Shown one piece after another: positions 36,101-48,255 of a DNA stretch of 64,000 bases; position 1 is the stretch's first letter, and every line of letters begins with the position of its first letter. Source of the stretch: Microcebus murinus. Its lineage: Eukaryota > Chordata > Mammalia > Primates > Cheirogaleidae. The position numbers were made by a program, and so were the translations under genes. The notes under the pieces were generated by a model. It saw only the letters and a program-made list of their open reading frames with translations. It was not told the origin of the DNA and did no database searches. The stretch spans positions 434,001 to 498,000 of the forward strand of contig NC_134126.1 of NCBI RefSeq assembly GCF_040939455.1, in the 5' to 3' direction.

Positions 36101-38769
36101 CCTGCCCGTCTCCCGTGGGTGAGTGGACACAGCCAGATCCGCACTGCGTCCTGCCTGCCCATCTCCCGTAGGTGAGTGGACACAGCCAGATCCGCACTGC
36201 GCGCTGCCTGCCCGTCTGTCGTGGGCGAGTGGACACAGCCATATCCGCACTACGCCCTGCCTGACCGTCTGCCGTGGGTGAGTGGACACAGCCAGATCCA
36301 CACTGCGCCCTGCCTGCCCGTCTACCGTGGGCGAGTGGACACAGCCAGATCCGCACTGCACCCTGCCTGACCGTCTGCTGTGGGTGAGTGGACACAGCCA
36401 GATCCACACTGCGCCCTGCCTGCCCCTATGCTGTGGGCGAGTGGACACAGCCAGATCCGCACTGCGCCCTGCCTGACCGTCTGCCGTGGGTGAGTGGACA
36501 CAGCCAGATCCGCACTGCGCCCTGCCTGACCGCCTGCCGTGGGTGAGTAGACACAGCCAGATCCGCACTGCGCCCTGCCTGCCCGTCTCCCGTGGGCGAG
36601 TGGACACAGCCAGATCCGCACTGCGCCCTGCCTGACCGTCTCCCGTGGGTGAGTGGACACAGCCAAATCCGCACTGCGCCCTGCCTGCCCGTCTCCCGTG
36701 GGTGAGTGGACACAGCCAGATCCGCACTGCGCCCTGCCTGCCCGTCTTCCGGAGGCGATTGGACACAGCCAGATCCGCACTGCGCCCTGCCTGCCCTTCT
36801 GCCGTGGGTGAGTGGACACAGCCAGATCCGCACTGTGCCCTGCCTGACCTTCTGCCGTGGGTGTGTGGACACAGCCAGATCCACACTGTGCCCTGCCTGC
36901 CCGTCTGCCGTGGGTGAGTGGACACAGCCAGATCCGAACTGCGCCCTGCCTGCCCGTCTCCCGTGGGTGAGTGGACACAGCCAGATCCGCACTGCGTCCT
37001 GCCTGCCCGTCTCCCGTAGATGAGTGGACACAGCCAGATCCGCACTGCGCGCTGCCTGCCCGTCTGTCGTGGGCGAGTGGACACAGCCATATCCGCACTA
37101 CGCCCTGCCTGACCGTCTGCCGTGGGTGAGTGGACACAGCCAGATCCACACTGCTCCCTGCCTGCCCGTCTGCTGTGGGAGAGCGGACACAGCCAGATCC
37201 GCCCTGCGCCCTGCCTGACCGTCTACCGTAGGTGAGTGGACACAGCCAGATCCGCACTGCGCCCTGCCTGCCCGTCTACCGTGGGCGAGTGGACACAGCC
37301 AGATCCGCACTGCACCCTGCCTGACCGTCTGCTGTGGGTGAGTGGACACAGCCAGATCCACACTGCGCCCTGCCTGCCCCTATGCTGTGGGCGAGTGGAC
37401 ACAGCCAGATCCGCACTGCGCCCTGCCTGACCGTCTGCCGTGGGTGAGTGGACACAGCCAGATCCACACTGCGCCCTGCCTGCCCCTATGCTGTGGGCGA
37501 GTGGACACAGCCAGATCCGCACTGCGCCCTGCCTGACCGTCTGCCGTGGGTGAGTGGACACAGCCAGATCCGCACTGCGCCCTGCCTGACCGCCTGCCGT
37601 GGGTGAGTAGACACAGCCAGATCCGCACTGCGCCCTGCCTGCCCGTCTCCCGTGGGCGAGTGGACACAGCCAGATCCGCATTGCGCCCTGCCGGCCCTTC
37701 TGCCGTGGGTGAGTGGACACAGCCAGATCCGCACTGCGCCCTGCCTGCCCGTCTCCCGTCAGTGAGTGGACACAGCCAGATCCGCACTGCACCCTACCTG
37801 CCCGTCTCCCGTGGGCGAGTGGACACAGCCCGTTCCGCAATGCGCTCTGCCTGCCCGTCTGCCGTGGGTGAGTGGACACAGCCAGATCCGCACTGCGCCC
37901 TGCCTGACCGTCTGCCGTGGGTGAGTGGACACAGCCAGATCCGCACTGCGCCCTGCCTGACCGTCTGCCGTGGGTGAGTGGACACAGCCAGATCCGCACT
38001 GCGCCCTGCCTGCCCGTCTCCCGTGGGCGAGTGGACACAGCCAGATCCGCACTGCGCCCTGCCTGCCCGTCTCCCGTGGGCGAGTGGACACAGCCAGATC
38101 CGCACTGCGCCCTGCCTGCCCGTCTCCAGTGGGCGAGTGGACACAGCCATATCCGCACTGCGCCCTGCCTGCCCGTCTCCCGTCAGTGAGTGGACACAGC
38201 CAGATCCGCACTGCGCCCTGCCTGCCCGTCTCCCGTCAGTGAGTGGACACAGCCAGATCCGCACTGCGCCCTACCTGCCCGTCTCCCGTGGGCGAGTGGA
38301 CACAGCCCGTTCCGCACTGCGCTCTGCCTGCCCGTCTGCCGTGGGTGAGTGGACACAGCCAGATCCGCACTGCGCCCTGCCTGCCTGTCTGCCGTGGGTG
38401 AGTGGACACAGCCAGATCCGCACTGCGCCCTGCCTGACCGTCTGCCGTGGGTGAGTGGACACAGCCAGATCCGCACTGCGCCCTGCCTGCCCGTCTCCCG
38501 TGGGCGAGTGGACACAGCCAGATCCGCACTGCGCCCTGCCTGCCCGTCTCCCGTGGGCGAGTGGACACAGCCAGATCCGCACTGCGCCCTGCCTGCCCGT
38601 CTCCAGTGGGCGAGTGGACACAGCCATATCCGCACTGCGCCCTGCCTGCCCGTCTGCCGTGGGTGAGTGGACACAGCCAGATCCACAATGCGCCCTGCCT
38701 ACCCGTCTGCCGTGGGTGAGTGGACACAGCCAGATCCGCACTGCGCCCTGCCTGCCCGTCTCCCGTGGG
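33146..38769. repeat. 5.62-kb segmental duplication, downstream copy
   Basis: This is the partner of 21859-27482 at +11,287 bp, carrying the same one-base deletion (CTTCTGCGTGGG, about 33565). The left flank is a different array stretch (31.5-33.1 kb). At the right edge the sequence switches to a match with 30.35-31.28 kb. I cannot tell donor from recipient, because both copies keep some differences that look CpG-derived. Confidence 0.92.
33889..34738. repeat. 850-bp block D, copy 4
   Basis: This copy arose as part of the 5.62-kb duplication (+11,287 from copy 3). It keeps CTGCCTGACCGCC where copy 3 has CTGCCAGACCGCC. The TTCCGGAGGCG monomer is near 33991. Confidence 0.82.
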
Positions 38770-39600
38770 TGAGTGGACACAGCCAGATCCGCACTGCGCG
38801 CTGCCTGCCCGTCTCCCGTGGGCGAGTGGACACAGCCAGATACGCACTACACCCTGCCTGACCGTCTGCCGTGTGTGAGTGGACACAGCCATATCCGCAC
38901 TGCGCCCTGCCTGCCCGTCTCCCGTGGGTGAGTGGACACAGCCAGATCCGCACTGCGCCCTGCCTGACCGTCTGCCGTGGGCGAGTGGACACAGCCAGAT
39001 CCGCACTGTGCCCTGCCTGCCCGTCTGCCGTGGGTGAGTGGACACAGCCAGATCCGCACTGCGCCCTGCCTGCCCGTCTGCCGTGGGTGAGTGGACACAG
39101 CCAGATCCGCACTGCGCCCTACCTGCCCGTCTCCCGTGGGTTAGTGGACACAGCCAGATCCGCACTGCACCCTGCCTGACCGTCCTTCGTGGGTGAGTGG
39201 ACACCGCCAGATCCGCACTGCGCCCTGCCTGCCCGTCTCCCGTGGGTGAGTGGACACAGCCAGATCCGCACTGCGCCCTGCCTGCCCGTCTCCCATCAGT
39301 GAGTGGACACAGCCAGATCCGCACTGCGCCCTGCCTGACCGTCTCGCGTGGGTGAGTGGACACAGCCAGATCCGCACTGCGCGCTGCCTGCCCGTCTCCC
39401 GTGGGCGAGTGGACACAGCCAGATCCGCACTGCGCCCTGTCTGCCCGCTGTCGTGGGCGAGTGGACACAGCCAAGTCCGCACTGCGCCCTGCCTGACCGT
39501 CTGCCGTCGGTGAGTGGACACAGCCAGATCCACACTGCGCCCTGCCTGCCCGTCTGCCGTGGGCGAGTGGAGACAGCCAGATCCGCACTGCGCACTGCCT
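38670..39600. repeat. Copy Q of part of the 3,179-bp unit
   Basis: This stretch matches about 30350-31280 at +8,320 bp (157 monomers minus one base). It includes CCTTCGTGGG at 39184 and the 52-bp CCCGCTGTCGTGG monomer at 39446. It begins inside the right end of the 5.62-kb duplication, so the two similarities overlap by about 100 bp. Edges are approximate. Confidence 0.8.
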
Positions 39601-39814
39601 GACCGTCTGCCGTGGGTGAGTCGACACAGCCAGATCCGCACTGCGCCCTGCCTGACCGCCTGCTGTGGGTGATTCGACACAGCCAGATCCGCACTGCGCC
39701 CTGCCTGCCCGTCTCCCGTGGGTGAGTGGACACAGCCAGATCCACACTGCGCCCTGCCTGACCGTCTGCCGTGGGCGAGTGGACACAGCCAGATCCGCAC
39801 TGCGCCCTGCCTGA

Positions 39815-41190
39815 CCGTCTGCTGTGGGTGAGTGGACACAGCAAGATCCGCACTGCGCCCTGCCTGCCCCTATGCTGTGGGCGAGTGGACACAGCCAGAT
39901 CCGCACTGCGCCCTGCCTGACCGTCTGCCGTGGGTGAGTGGACACAGCCAGATCTGCACTGCGCCCTGCCTGACCGCCTGCCGTGGATGAGTGGACACAG
40001 CCAGATCCGCACTGCGCCCTGCCTTCCCGTCTCCCGTGGGCGAGTGGAAACAGCCCGATCCGCACTGCGCTCTGCCTGCCCGTCTGCCGTGGGTGAGTGG
40101 ACACAGCCAGATCCGCACTGCTCCCTGCCTGCCCGTCTCCCGTCAGTGAGTGGACACAGCCATATTCGCACTGCGCCCTGCCTGCCCGTCTCCCGTGGGT
40201 GAGTGGACACAGCCATATCCGCACTGCGCGCTGCCTGCCCGTCTCCCATGGGCGAGTGGACACAGCCAGATCCGCACTGCGCCCTGCCTGCCCGTCTGTC
40301 ATGGGCGAGTGGACACAGCCAGATCCGCACTGCGCCCTGCCTGACCGTCTGCCGTCGGTGAGTGGACACAGCCAGATCCACACTGCGCCCTGCCTGCCCG
40401 TCTGCCGTGGGCGAGTGAACACAGCCAGATCCGCACTGTGCACTGCCTGACCGTCTGCCGTGGGTGAGTGGACACAGCCAGATCCGCACTGCGCCCTGCC
40501 TGACCGCCTGCTGTGGGTGAGTGGACACAGCGAGATCCGCACTGCGCCCTGCCTGCCCGTCTCCCGTGGGTGAGTGGACACAGCCAGATCCGCACTGCGC
40601 CCTGCCTGCCCGTCTGTCATGGGCGAGTGGACACAGCCAGATCCGCACTGCGCCCTGCCTGACCGTCTGCCGTCGGTGAGTGGACACTGCCAGATCCACA
40701 CTGCGCCCTGCCTGCCCGTCTGCCGTGTGCGAGTGAACACAGCCAGATCCGCACTGTGCACTGCCTGACCGTCTGCCGTGGGTGAGTGGACACAGCCAGA
40801 TCCGCACTGCGCCTTGCCTGACCGCCTGCCGTGGGTGAGTGGACACAGCCAGATCCACACTGCGCCCTTCCTGCCCGTCTGCCGTGGGCGAGAAGACACA
40901 GCCAGATCCGCACTGCGCACTGCCTGACCGTCTGCCATGGGTGAGTGGACACAGCCAGATCCGTACTGCGCCCTGCATAACCGCCTGCCGTGGGTGAGTG
41001 GACACAGCAAGGTCCGCACTGCGCCTTGCCTGCCCGTCTCCCGTGGGCGACTGGACACAGCCAGATCCTCACTGCGCCCTGCCTGCCCTTCTGCCGTGGG
41101 TGAGTGGACACAGCCAGATCCGCACTGCGCCCTGCCTGACCGTCTGCCGTGGGTGAGTGGACACAGCCAGATCCGCACTGCGCCCTGCCT
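39815..41190. repeat. Block E, copy 1 (with six extra monomers)
   Basis: This block matches 46967-48025. The offset is 7,152 bp up to about 40494 and 6,834 bp from about 40780, so this copy holds 318 bp (six monomers) that the other lacks. The extra part repeats its neighbourhood (CTGTCATGGGCG near 40300 and again near 40618). Landmarks are a GCAAGATCC monomer at 39840, CTATGCTGTGGG near 39868, GGAAACAGCCCGATCC near 40046 and CTGCATAACCGCC near 40974. Confidence 0.82.
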
Positions 41191-43945
41191 GCCCGTCTCC
41201 CGTGGGTGAGTGGACACAGCCAGATCCGCACTGCGCCCTGCCTGCCCGTCTTCCGGAGGCGATTGGACACAGCCAGATCCGCACTGCGCCCTGCCTGCCC
41301 TTCTGCCGTGGGTGAGTGGACACAGCCAGATCCGCACTGTGCCCTGCCTGACCTTCTGCCGTGGGTGTGTGGACACAGCCAGATCCACACTGTGCCCTGC
41401 CTGCCCGTCTGCCGTGGGTGAGTGGACACAGCCAGATCCGCACTGCGCCCTGCCTGCCCGTCTCCCGTGGGTGAGTGGACACAGCCAGATCCGCACTGCG
41501 TCCTGCCTGCCCGTCTCCCGTAGATGAGTGGACACAGCCAGATCCGCACTGCGCGCTGCCTGCCCGTCTGTCGTGGGCGAGTGGACACAGCCATATCCGC
41601 ACTACGCCCTGCCTGACCGTCTGCCGTGGGTGAGTGGACACAGCCAGATCCACACTGCTCCCTGCCTGCCCGTCTGCTGTGGGAGAGCGGACACAGCCAG
41701 ATCCGCACTGCGCCCTGCCTGACCGTCTACCGTAGGTGAGTGGACACAGCCAGATCCGCACTGCGCCCTGCCTGCCCGTCTACCGTGGGCGAGTGGACAC
41801 AGCCAGATCCGCACTGCACCCTGCCTGACCGTCTGCTGTGGGTGAGTGGACACAGCCAGATCCACACTGCGCCCTGCCTGCCCCTATGCTGTGGGCGAGT
41901 GGACACAGCCAGATCCGCACTGCGCCCTGCCTGACCGTCTGCCGTGGGTGAGTGGACACAGCCAGATCCACACTGCGCCCTGCCTGCCCCTATGCTGTGG
42001 GCGAGTGGACACAGCCAGATCCGCACTGCGCCCTGCCTGACCGTCTGCCGTGGGTGAGTGGACACAGCCAGATCCGCACTGCGCCCTGCCTGACCGCCTG
42101 CCGTGGGTGAGTAGACACAGCCAGATCCGCACTGCGCCCTGCCTGCCCGTCTCCCGTGGGCGAGTGGACACAGCCAGATCCGCATTGCGCCCTGCCTGCC
42201 CTTCTGCCGTGGGTGAGTGGACACCGCCAGATCCGCACTGCGCCCTGCCTGCCCGTCTCCCGTCAGTGAGTGGACACAGCCAGATCCGCACTGCGCCCTA
42301 CCTGCCCGTCTCCCGTGGGCGAGTGGACACAGCCCGTTCCGCACTGCGCTCTGCCTGCCCGTCTGCCGTGGGTGAGTGGACACAGCCAGATCCGCACTGC
42401 GCCCTGCCTGACCGTCTGCCGTGGGTGAGTGGACACAGCCAGATCCGCACTGCGCCCTGCCTGCCTGTCTGCCGTGGGTGAGTGGACACAGCCAGATCCG
42501 CACTGCGCCCTGCCTGACCGTCTGACGTGGGTGAGTGGACACAGCCAGATCCGCACTGCGCCCTGCCTGCCCCTCTGCCGTGGGCGATTGGACACAGCCA
42601 GATCCGCACTGCGCCCTGCCTGACCGTCTGCCGTGGGTGAGTGGACACAGCCAGATCCGCACTGCGCCCTGCCTGCCCGTCTCCCGTGGGCGAGTGGACA
42701 CAGCCAGATCCGCACTGCGCCCTGCCTGCCCGTCTCCCGTGGGCGAGTGGACACAGCCAGATCCGCACTGCGCCCTGCCTGCCCGTCTCCAGTGGGCGAG
42801 TGGACACAGCCATATCCGCACTGCGCCCTGCCTGCCCGTCTGCCGTGGGTGAGTGGACACAGCCAGATCCACAATGCGCCCTGCCTACCCATCTGCCGTG
42901 GGTGAGTGGACACAGCCAGATCCGCACTGCGCCCTGCCTGCCCGTCTCCCGTGGGTGAGTGGACACAGCCAGATCCGCACTGCGCGCTGCCTGCCCGTCT
43001 CCCGTGGGCGAGTGGAAACAGCCAGATACGCACTACACCCTGCCTGACCGTCTGCCGTGTGTGAGTGGACACAGCCAGATCCGCACTGCGCCCTGCCTGC
43101 CCGTCTCCCGTGGGTGAGTGGACACAGCCAGATCCGCACTGCGCCCTGCCTGACCGTCTGCCGTGGGCGAGTGGACACAGCCAGATCCGCACTGTGCCCT
43201 GCCTGACCGCCTGCCGTGGGTGAGTGGACACAGCCAGATCCGCACTGCGCCCTGCCTGCCCGTCTGCCGTGGGTGAGTGGACACAGCCAGATCCGCACTG
43301 CGCCCTACCTGCCCGTCTCCCGTGGGTTAGTGGACACAGCCAGATCCGCACTGCACCCTGCCTGACCGTCCTTCGTGGGTGAGTGGACACCGCCAGATCC
43401 GCACTGCGCCCTGCCTGCCCGTCTCCCGTGGGTGAGTGGACACAGCCAGATCCGCACTGCGCCCTGCCTGCCCGTCTCCCATCAGTGAGTGGACACAGCC
43501 AGATCCGCACTGCGCCCTGCCTGACCGTCTCGCGTGGGTGAGTGGACACAGCCAGATCCGCACTGCGCGCTGCCTGCCCGTCTCCCGTGGGCGAGTGGAC
43601 ACAGCCAGATCCGCACTGCGCCCTGTCTGCCCGCTGTCGTGGGCGAGTGGACACAGCCAAATCCGCACTGCGCCCTGCCTGACCGTCTGCCGTCGGTGAG
43701 TGGACACAGCCAGATCCACACTGCGCCCTGCCTGCCCGTCTGCCGTGGGCGAGTGGAGACAGCCAGATCCGCACTGCGCACTGCCTGACCGTCTGCCGTG
43801 GGTGATTCGACACAGCCAGATCCGCACTGCGCCCTGCCTGACCGCCTGCTGTGGGTGAGTGGACACAGCCAGATCCGCACTGCGCCCTGCCTGCCCGTCT
43901 CCCGTGGGTGAGTGGACACAGCCAGATCCACACTGCGCCCTGCCT
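41181..43945. repeat. 3,179-bp unit, region R
   Basis: These 2.77 kb match 28675-31439 at +12,506 bp (236 monomers minus two bases). They include TTCCGGAGGCG near 41250, the paired CTATGCTGTGGG monomers near 41884 and 41990, CCTTCGTGGG at 43370 and CCCGCTGTCGTGG at 43632. From about 43.2 kb the region overlaps the start of region S, whose own partner is 27.5 kb; this is expected because the two source stretches are themselves 3,179 bp apart. Confidence 0.85.
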
Positions 43946-46900
43946 GACCGTCTGCCGTGGGCGAGTGGACACAGCCAGATCCGCACTGCGCCCTGCCTGA
44001 CCGCCTGCTGTGGGTGAGTGGACACAGCCAGATCCGCACTGCGCCCTGCCTGCCCGTCTCCCGTGGGTGAGTGGACACAGCCAGATCCACACTGCGCCCT
44101 GCCTGACCGTCTGCCGTGGGCGAGTGGACACAGCCAGATCCGCACTGCGCCCTGCCTGACCGTCTGCTGTGGGTGAGTGGACACAGCAAGATCCGCACTG
44201 CGCCCTGCCTGCCCGTCTCCCGTGGGTGAGTGGACAGAGCCAGATCCACACTGCGCCGTTCCTGCCCGTCTGCCGTGGGCGAGTGGACACTGCCAGATCC
44301 GCACTGCGCCCTGCCTGACCGTCTCCCGTGGGTGAGTGGACATAGCCAAATCCGCACTGCGCCCTGCCTGCCCGTCTCCCGTGGGTGAGTGGACACAGCC
44401 AGATCCGCACTGCGCCCTGCCTGCCCGTCTTCCGGAGGCGATTGGACACAGCCAGATCCGCACTGCGCCCTGCCTGCCCTTCTGCCGTGGGTGAGTGGAC
44501 ACAGCCAGATCCGCACTGTGCCCTGCCTGACGTTCTGCCGTGGGTGTGTGGACACAGCCAGATCCACACTGTGCCCTGCCTGCCCGTCTGCCGTGGGTGA
44601 GTGGACACAGCCAGATCCGCACTGCGCCCTGCCTGCCCGTCTCCCGTGGGTGAGTGGACACAGCCAGATCCGCACTGCGTCCTGCCTGCCCGTCTCCCGT
44701 AGATGAGTGGACACAGCCAGATCCGCACTGCGCGCTGCCTGCCCGTCTGTCGTGGGCGAGTGGACACAGCCATATCCGCACTACGCCCTGCCTGACCGTC
44801 TGACGTGGGTGAGTGGACACAGCCAGATCCACACTGCTCCCTGCCTGCCCGTCTGCTGTGGGAGTGCGGACACAGCCAGATCCGCACTGCGCCCTGCCTG
44901 ACCGTCTACCGTAGGTGAGTGGACACAGCCAGATCCGCACTGCGCCCTGCCTGCCCGTCTACCGTGGGCGAGTGGACACAGCCAGATCCGCACTGCACCC
45001 TGCCTGACCGTCTGCTGTGGGTGAGTGGACACAGCCAGATCCACACTGCGCCGGGCCTGCCCCTATGCTGTGGGCGAGTGGACACAGCCAGATCCGCACT
45101 GCGCCCTGCCTGACCGCCTGCCGTGGGTGAGTAGACACAGCCAGATCCGCACTGCGCTCTGCCTGCCCGTCTCCCGTGGGCGAGTGGACACAGCCAGATC
45201 CGCATTGCGCCCTGCCTGCCCTTCTGCCGTGGGTGAGTGGACACAGCCAGATCCGCACTGCGCCCTGCCTGCCCGTCTCCCGTCAGTGAGTGGACACAGC
45301 CAGATCCGCACTGCGCCCTACATGCCCGTCTCCCGTGGGCGAGTGGACACAGCCCGTTCCGCACTGCGCTCTGCCTGCCCGTCTGCCGTGGGTGAGTGGA
45401 CACAGCCAGATCCGCACTGCGCCCTGCCTGACCGTCTGCCGTGGGTGAGTGGACACAGCCAGATCCGCACTGCGCCCTGCCTGCCTGTCTGCCGTGGGTG
45501 AGTGGACACAGCCAGATCCGCACTGCGCCCTGCCTGACCGTCTGACGTGAGTGAGTGGACACAGCCAGATCCGCACTGCGCCCTTCCTGCCCCTCTGCCG
45601 TGGGCGATTGGACACAGCCAGATCCGCACTGCGCCCTGCCTGACCGTCTGCCGTGGGTGAGTGGACACAGCCAGATCCGCACTGCGCCCTGCCTGCCCGT
45701 CTCCCGTGGGCGAGTGGACACAGCCAGATCCGCACTGCGCCCTGCCTGCCCGTCTCCCCTGGGCGAGTGGACACAGCCAGATCCGCACTGCGCCCTGCCT
45801 GCCCGTCTCCAGTGGGCGAGTGGACACAGCCATATCCGCACTGCGCCCTGCCTGCCCGTCTGCCGTGGGTGAGTGGACACAGCCAGATCCACAATGCGCC
45901 CTGCCTACCCGTCTGCCGTGGGTGAGTGGACACAGCCAGATCCGCACTGCGCCCTGCCTGCCCGTCTCCCGTGGGTGAGTGGACACAGCCAGATCCGCAC
46001 TGCGCGCTGCCTGCCCGTCTCCCGTGGGCGAGTGGACACAGCCAGATACGCACTACACCCTGCCTGACCGTCTGCCGTGTGTGAGTGGACACAGCCAGAT
46101 CCGCACAGCGCCCTGCCTGCCCGTCTCCCGTGGGTGAGTGGACACAGCCAGATCCGCACTGCGCCCTGCCTGACCGTCTGCCGTGGCGAGTGGACACAGC
46201 CAGATCCGCACTGTGCCCTGCCTGACCGCCTGCCGTGGGTGAGTGGACACAGCCAGATCCGCACTGCGCCCTGCCTGCCCGTCTGCCGTGGGTGAGTGGA
46301 CACAGCCAGATCCGCACTGCGCCCTACCTGCCCGTCTCCCGTGGGTTAGTGGACACAGCCAGATCCGCACTGCACCCTGCCTGACCGTCCTTCGTGGGTG
46401 AGTGGACACCGCCAGATCCGCACTGCGCCCTGCCTGCCCGTCTCCCGTGGGTGAGTGGACACAGCCAGATCCGCACTGCGCCCTGCCTGCCCGTCTCCCA
46501 TCAGTGAGTGGACACAGCCAGATCCGCACTGCGCCCTGCCTGACCGTCTCGCGTGGGTGAGTGGACACAGCCAGATCCGCACTGCGCGCTGCCTGCCCGT
46601 CTCCCGTGGGCGAGTGGACACAGCCAGATCCGCACTGCGCCCTGTCTGCCCGCTGTCGTGGGCGAGTGGACACAGCCAAATCCGCACTGCACCCTGCCTG
46701 ACCGTCTGCCGTCGGTGAGTGGACACAGCCAGATCCACACTGCGCCCTGCCTGCCCGTCTGCCGTGGGCGAGTGGAGACAGCCAGATCCGCACTGCGCAC
46801 TGCCTGACCGTCTGCCGTGGGTGATTCGACACAGCCAGATCCGCACTGCGCCCTGCCTGACCGCCTGCTGTGGGTGAGTGGACACAGCCAGATCCGCACT

Positions 46901-47030
46901 GCGCCCTGCCTGCCCGTCTCCCGTGGGTGAGTGGACACAGCCAGATCCACACTGCGCCCTGCCTGATCGTCTGCTGTGGGTGAGTGGACACAGCAAGATC
47001 CGCACTGCGCCCTGCCTGCCCCTATGCTGT
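43205..47030. repeat. 3,179-bp unit, region S, with a three-monomer deletion
   Basis: This region matches 27520-29411 at +15,685 bp up to about 45096. It then matches about 29571-31500 at +15,526 bp, meaning three monomers (159 bp) are missing relative to region P. A further base is lost in GTCTGCCGTGGCGAG near 46178-46192, giving +15,525. It carries TTCCGGAGGCG near 44430, CCTTCGTGGG at 46389 and the 52-bp CCCGCTGTCGTGG monomer at 43632 and 46651. Confidence 0.85.
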
Positions 47031-48255
47031 GGGCGAGTGGACACAGCCAGATCCGCACTGCGCCCTGCCTGACCGTCTGCCGTGGGTGAGTGGACACAGC
47101 CAGATCTGCACTGCGCCCTGCCTGACCGCCTGCCGTGGATGAGTGGACACAGCCAGATCAGCACTGCGCCCTGCCTTCCCGTCTCCCGTGGGCGAGTGGA
47201 AACAGCCCGATCCGCACTGCGCTCTGCCTGCCCGTCTGCCGTGGGTGAGTGGACACAGCCAGATCCGCACTGCTCCCTGCCTGCCCGTCTCCCGTCAGTG
47301 AGTGGACACAGCCATATTCGCACTGCGCCCTGCCTGCCCGTCTCCCGTGGGTGAGTGGACACAGCCATATCCGCACTGCGCGCTGCCTGCCCGTCTCCCA
47401 TGGGCGAGTGGACACAGCCAGATCCGCACTGCGCCCTGCCTGCCCGTCTGTCATGGGCGAGTGGACACAGCCAGATCCGCACTGCGCCCTGCCTGACCGT
47501 CTGCCGTCGGTGAGTGGACACAGCCAGATCCACACTGCGCCCTGCCTGCCCGTCTGCCGTGGGCGAGTGAACACAGCCAGATCCGCACTGTGCACTGCCT
47601 GACCGTCTGCCGTGGGTGAGTGGACACAGCCAGATCCGCACTGCGCCTTGCCTGACCGCCTGCCGTGGGTGAGTGGACACAGCCAGATCCACACTGCGCC
47701 CTTCCTGCCCGTCTGCCGTGGGCGAGAGGACACAGCCAGATCCGCACTGCGCACTGCCTGACCGTCTGCCGTGGGTGAGTGGACACAGCCAGATCCGTAC
47801 TGCGCCCTGCATAACCGCCTGCCGTGGGTGAGTGGACACAGCAAGGGCCGCACTGCGCCTTGCCTGCCCGTCTCCCGTGGGCGACTGGACACAGCCAGAT
47901 CCTCACTGCGCCCTGCCTGCCCTTCTGCCGTGGGTGAGTGGACACAGCCAGATCCGCACTGCGCCCTGCCTGACCGTCTGCCGTGGGTGAGTGGACACAG
48001 CCAGATCCGCACTGCGCCCTGCCTGACTGCTTGCCGTGGGTGAGTGGACACAGCCAGATCCGCACAGCGCCCTGCCTGACCGCCTGCCGTGGGTGAGTGG
48101 ACACAGCCAGATCCACACTGCGCTCTGCCTGCTCGTCTGCCGTGGGTTAGTGGACATAGCCAGATCCACACAGCACCGTCTCTGCCCATCTTCCGTGGGT
48201 GAGTGGACACAGCCGGATCTGCACTGCGCCCTGCCTGACCGTCTGCCGTGGGTGA
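46967..48255. repeat. Block E, copy 2
   Basis: This copy lacks the six extra monomers of copy 1. Its right part, from about 47249 to 48255, matches 50586-51592 at +3,337 bp. That part includes CTGACTGCTTGCCG near 48024, a GGTTAGTGGACATAGCC divergent monomer near 48146 and CCGCACAGCGCC near 48060. CAAGGGCCGC near 47843 is private (CAAGGTCCGC elsewhere). Confidence 0.82.

Noticed and set aside
38236..41535. A 1,099-codon minus-strand open frame, and many others of 300-960 codons, as repeat-protein genes
   Set aside because: The product has an exact 53-residue period because three 53-bp monomers (159 bp) are read in three phases in turn. Same-strand overlapping frames and the opposite strand are equally repetitive. 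No promoter, start context, signal peptide, domain or codon bias supports a gene.
1084..44812. E-box (CACGTG) and TGACGTGG elements in scattered monomers
   Set aside because: CACGTG (for example near 2518) and TGACGTGG (for example near 1085, 20788 and 35158) each arise by one base change in CTGCCGTGGG or CTCCCGTGGG. They are copied with their blocks and show no promoter-like grouping.
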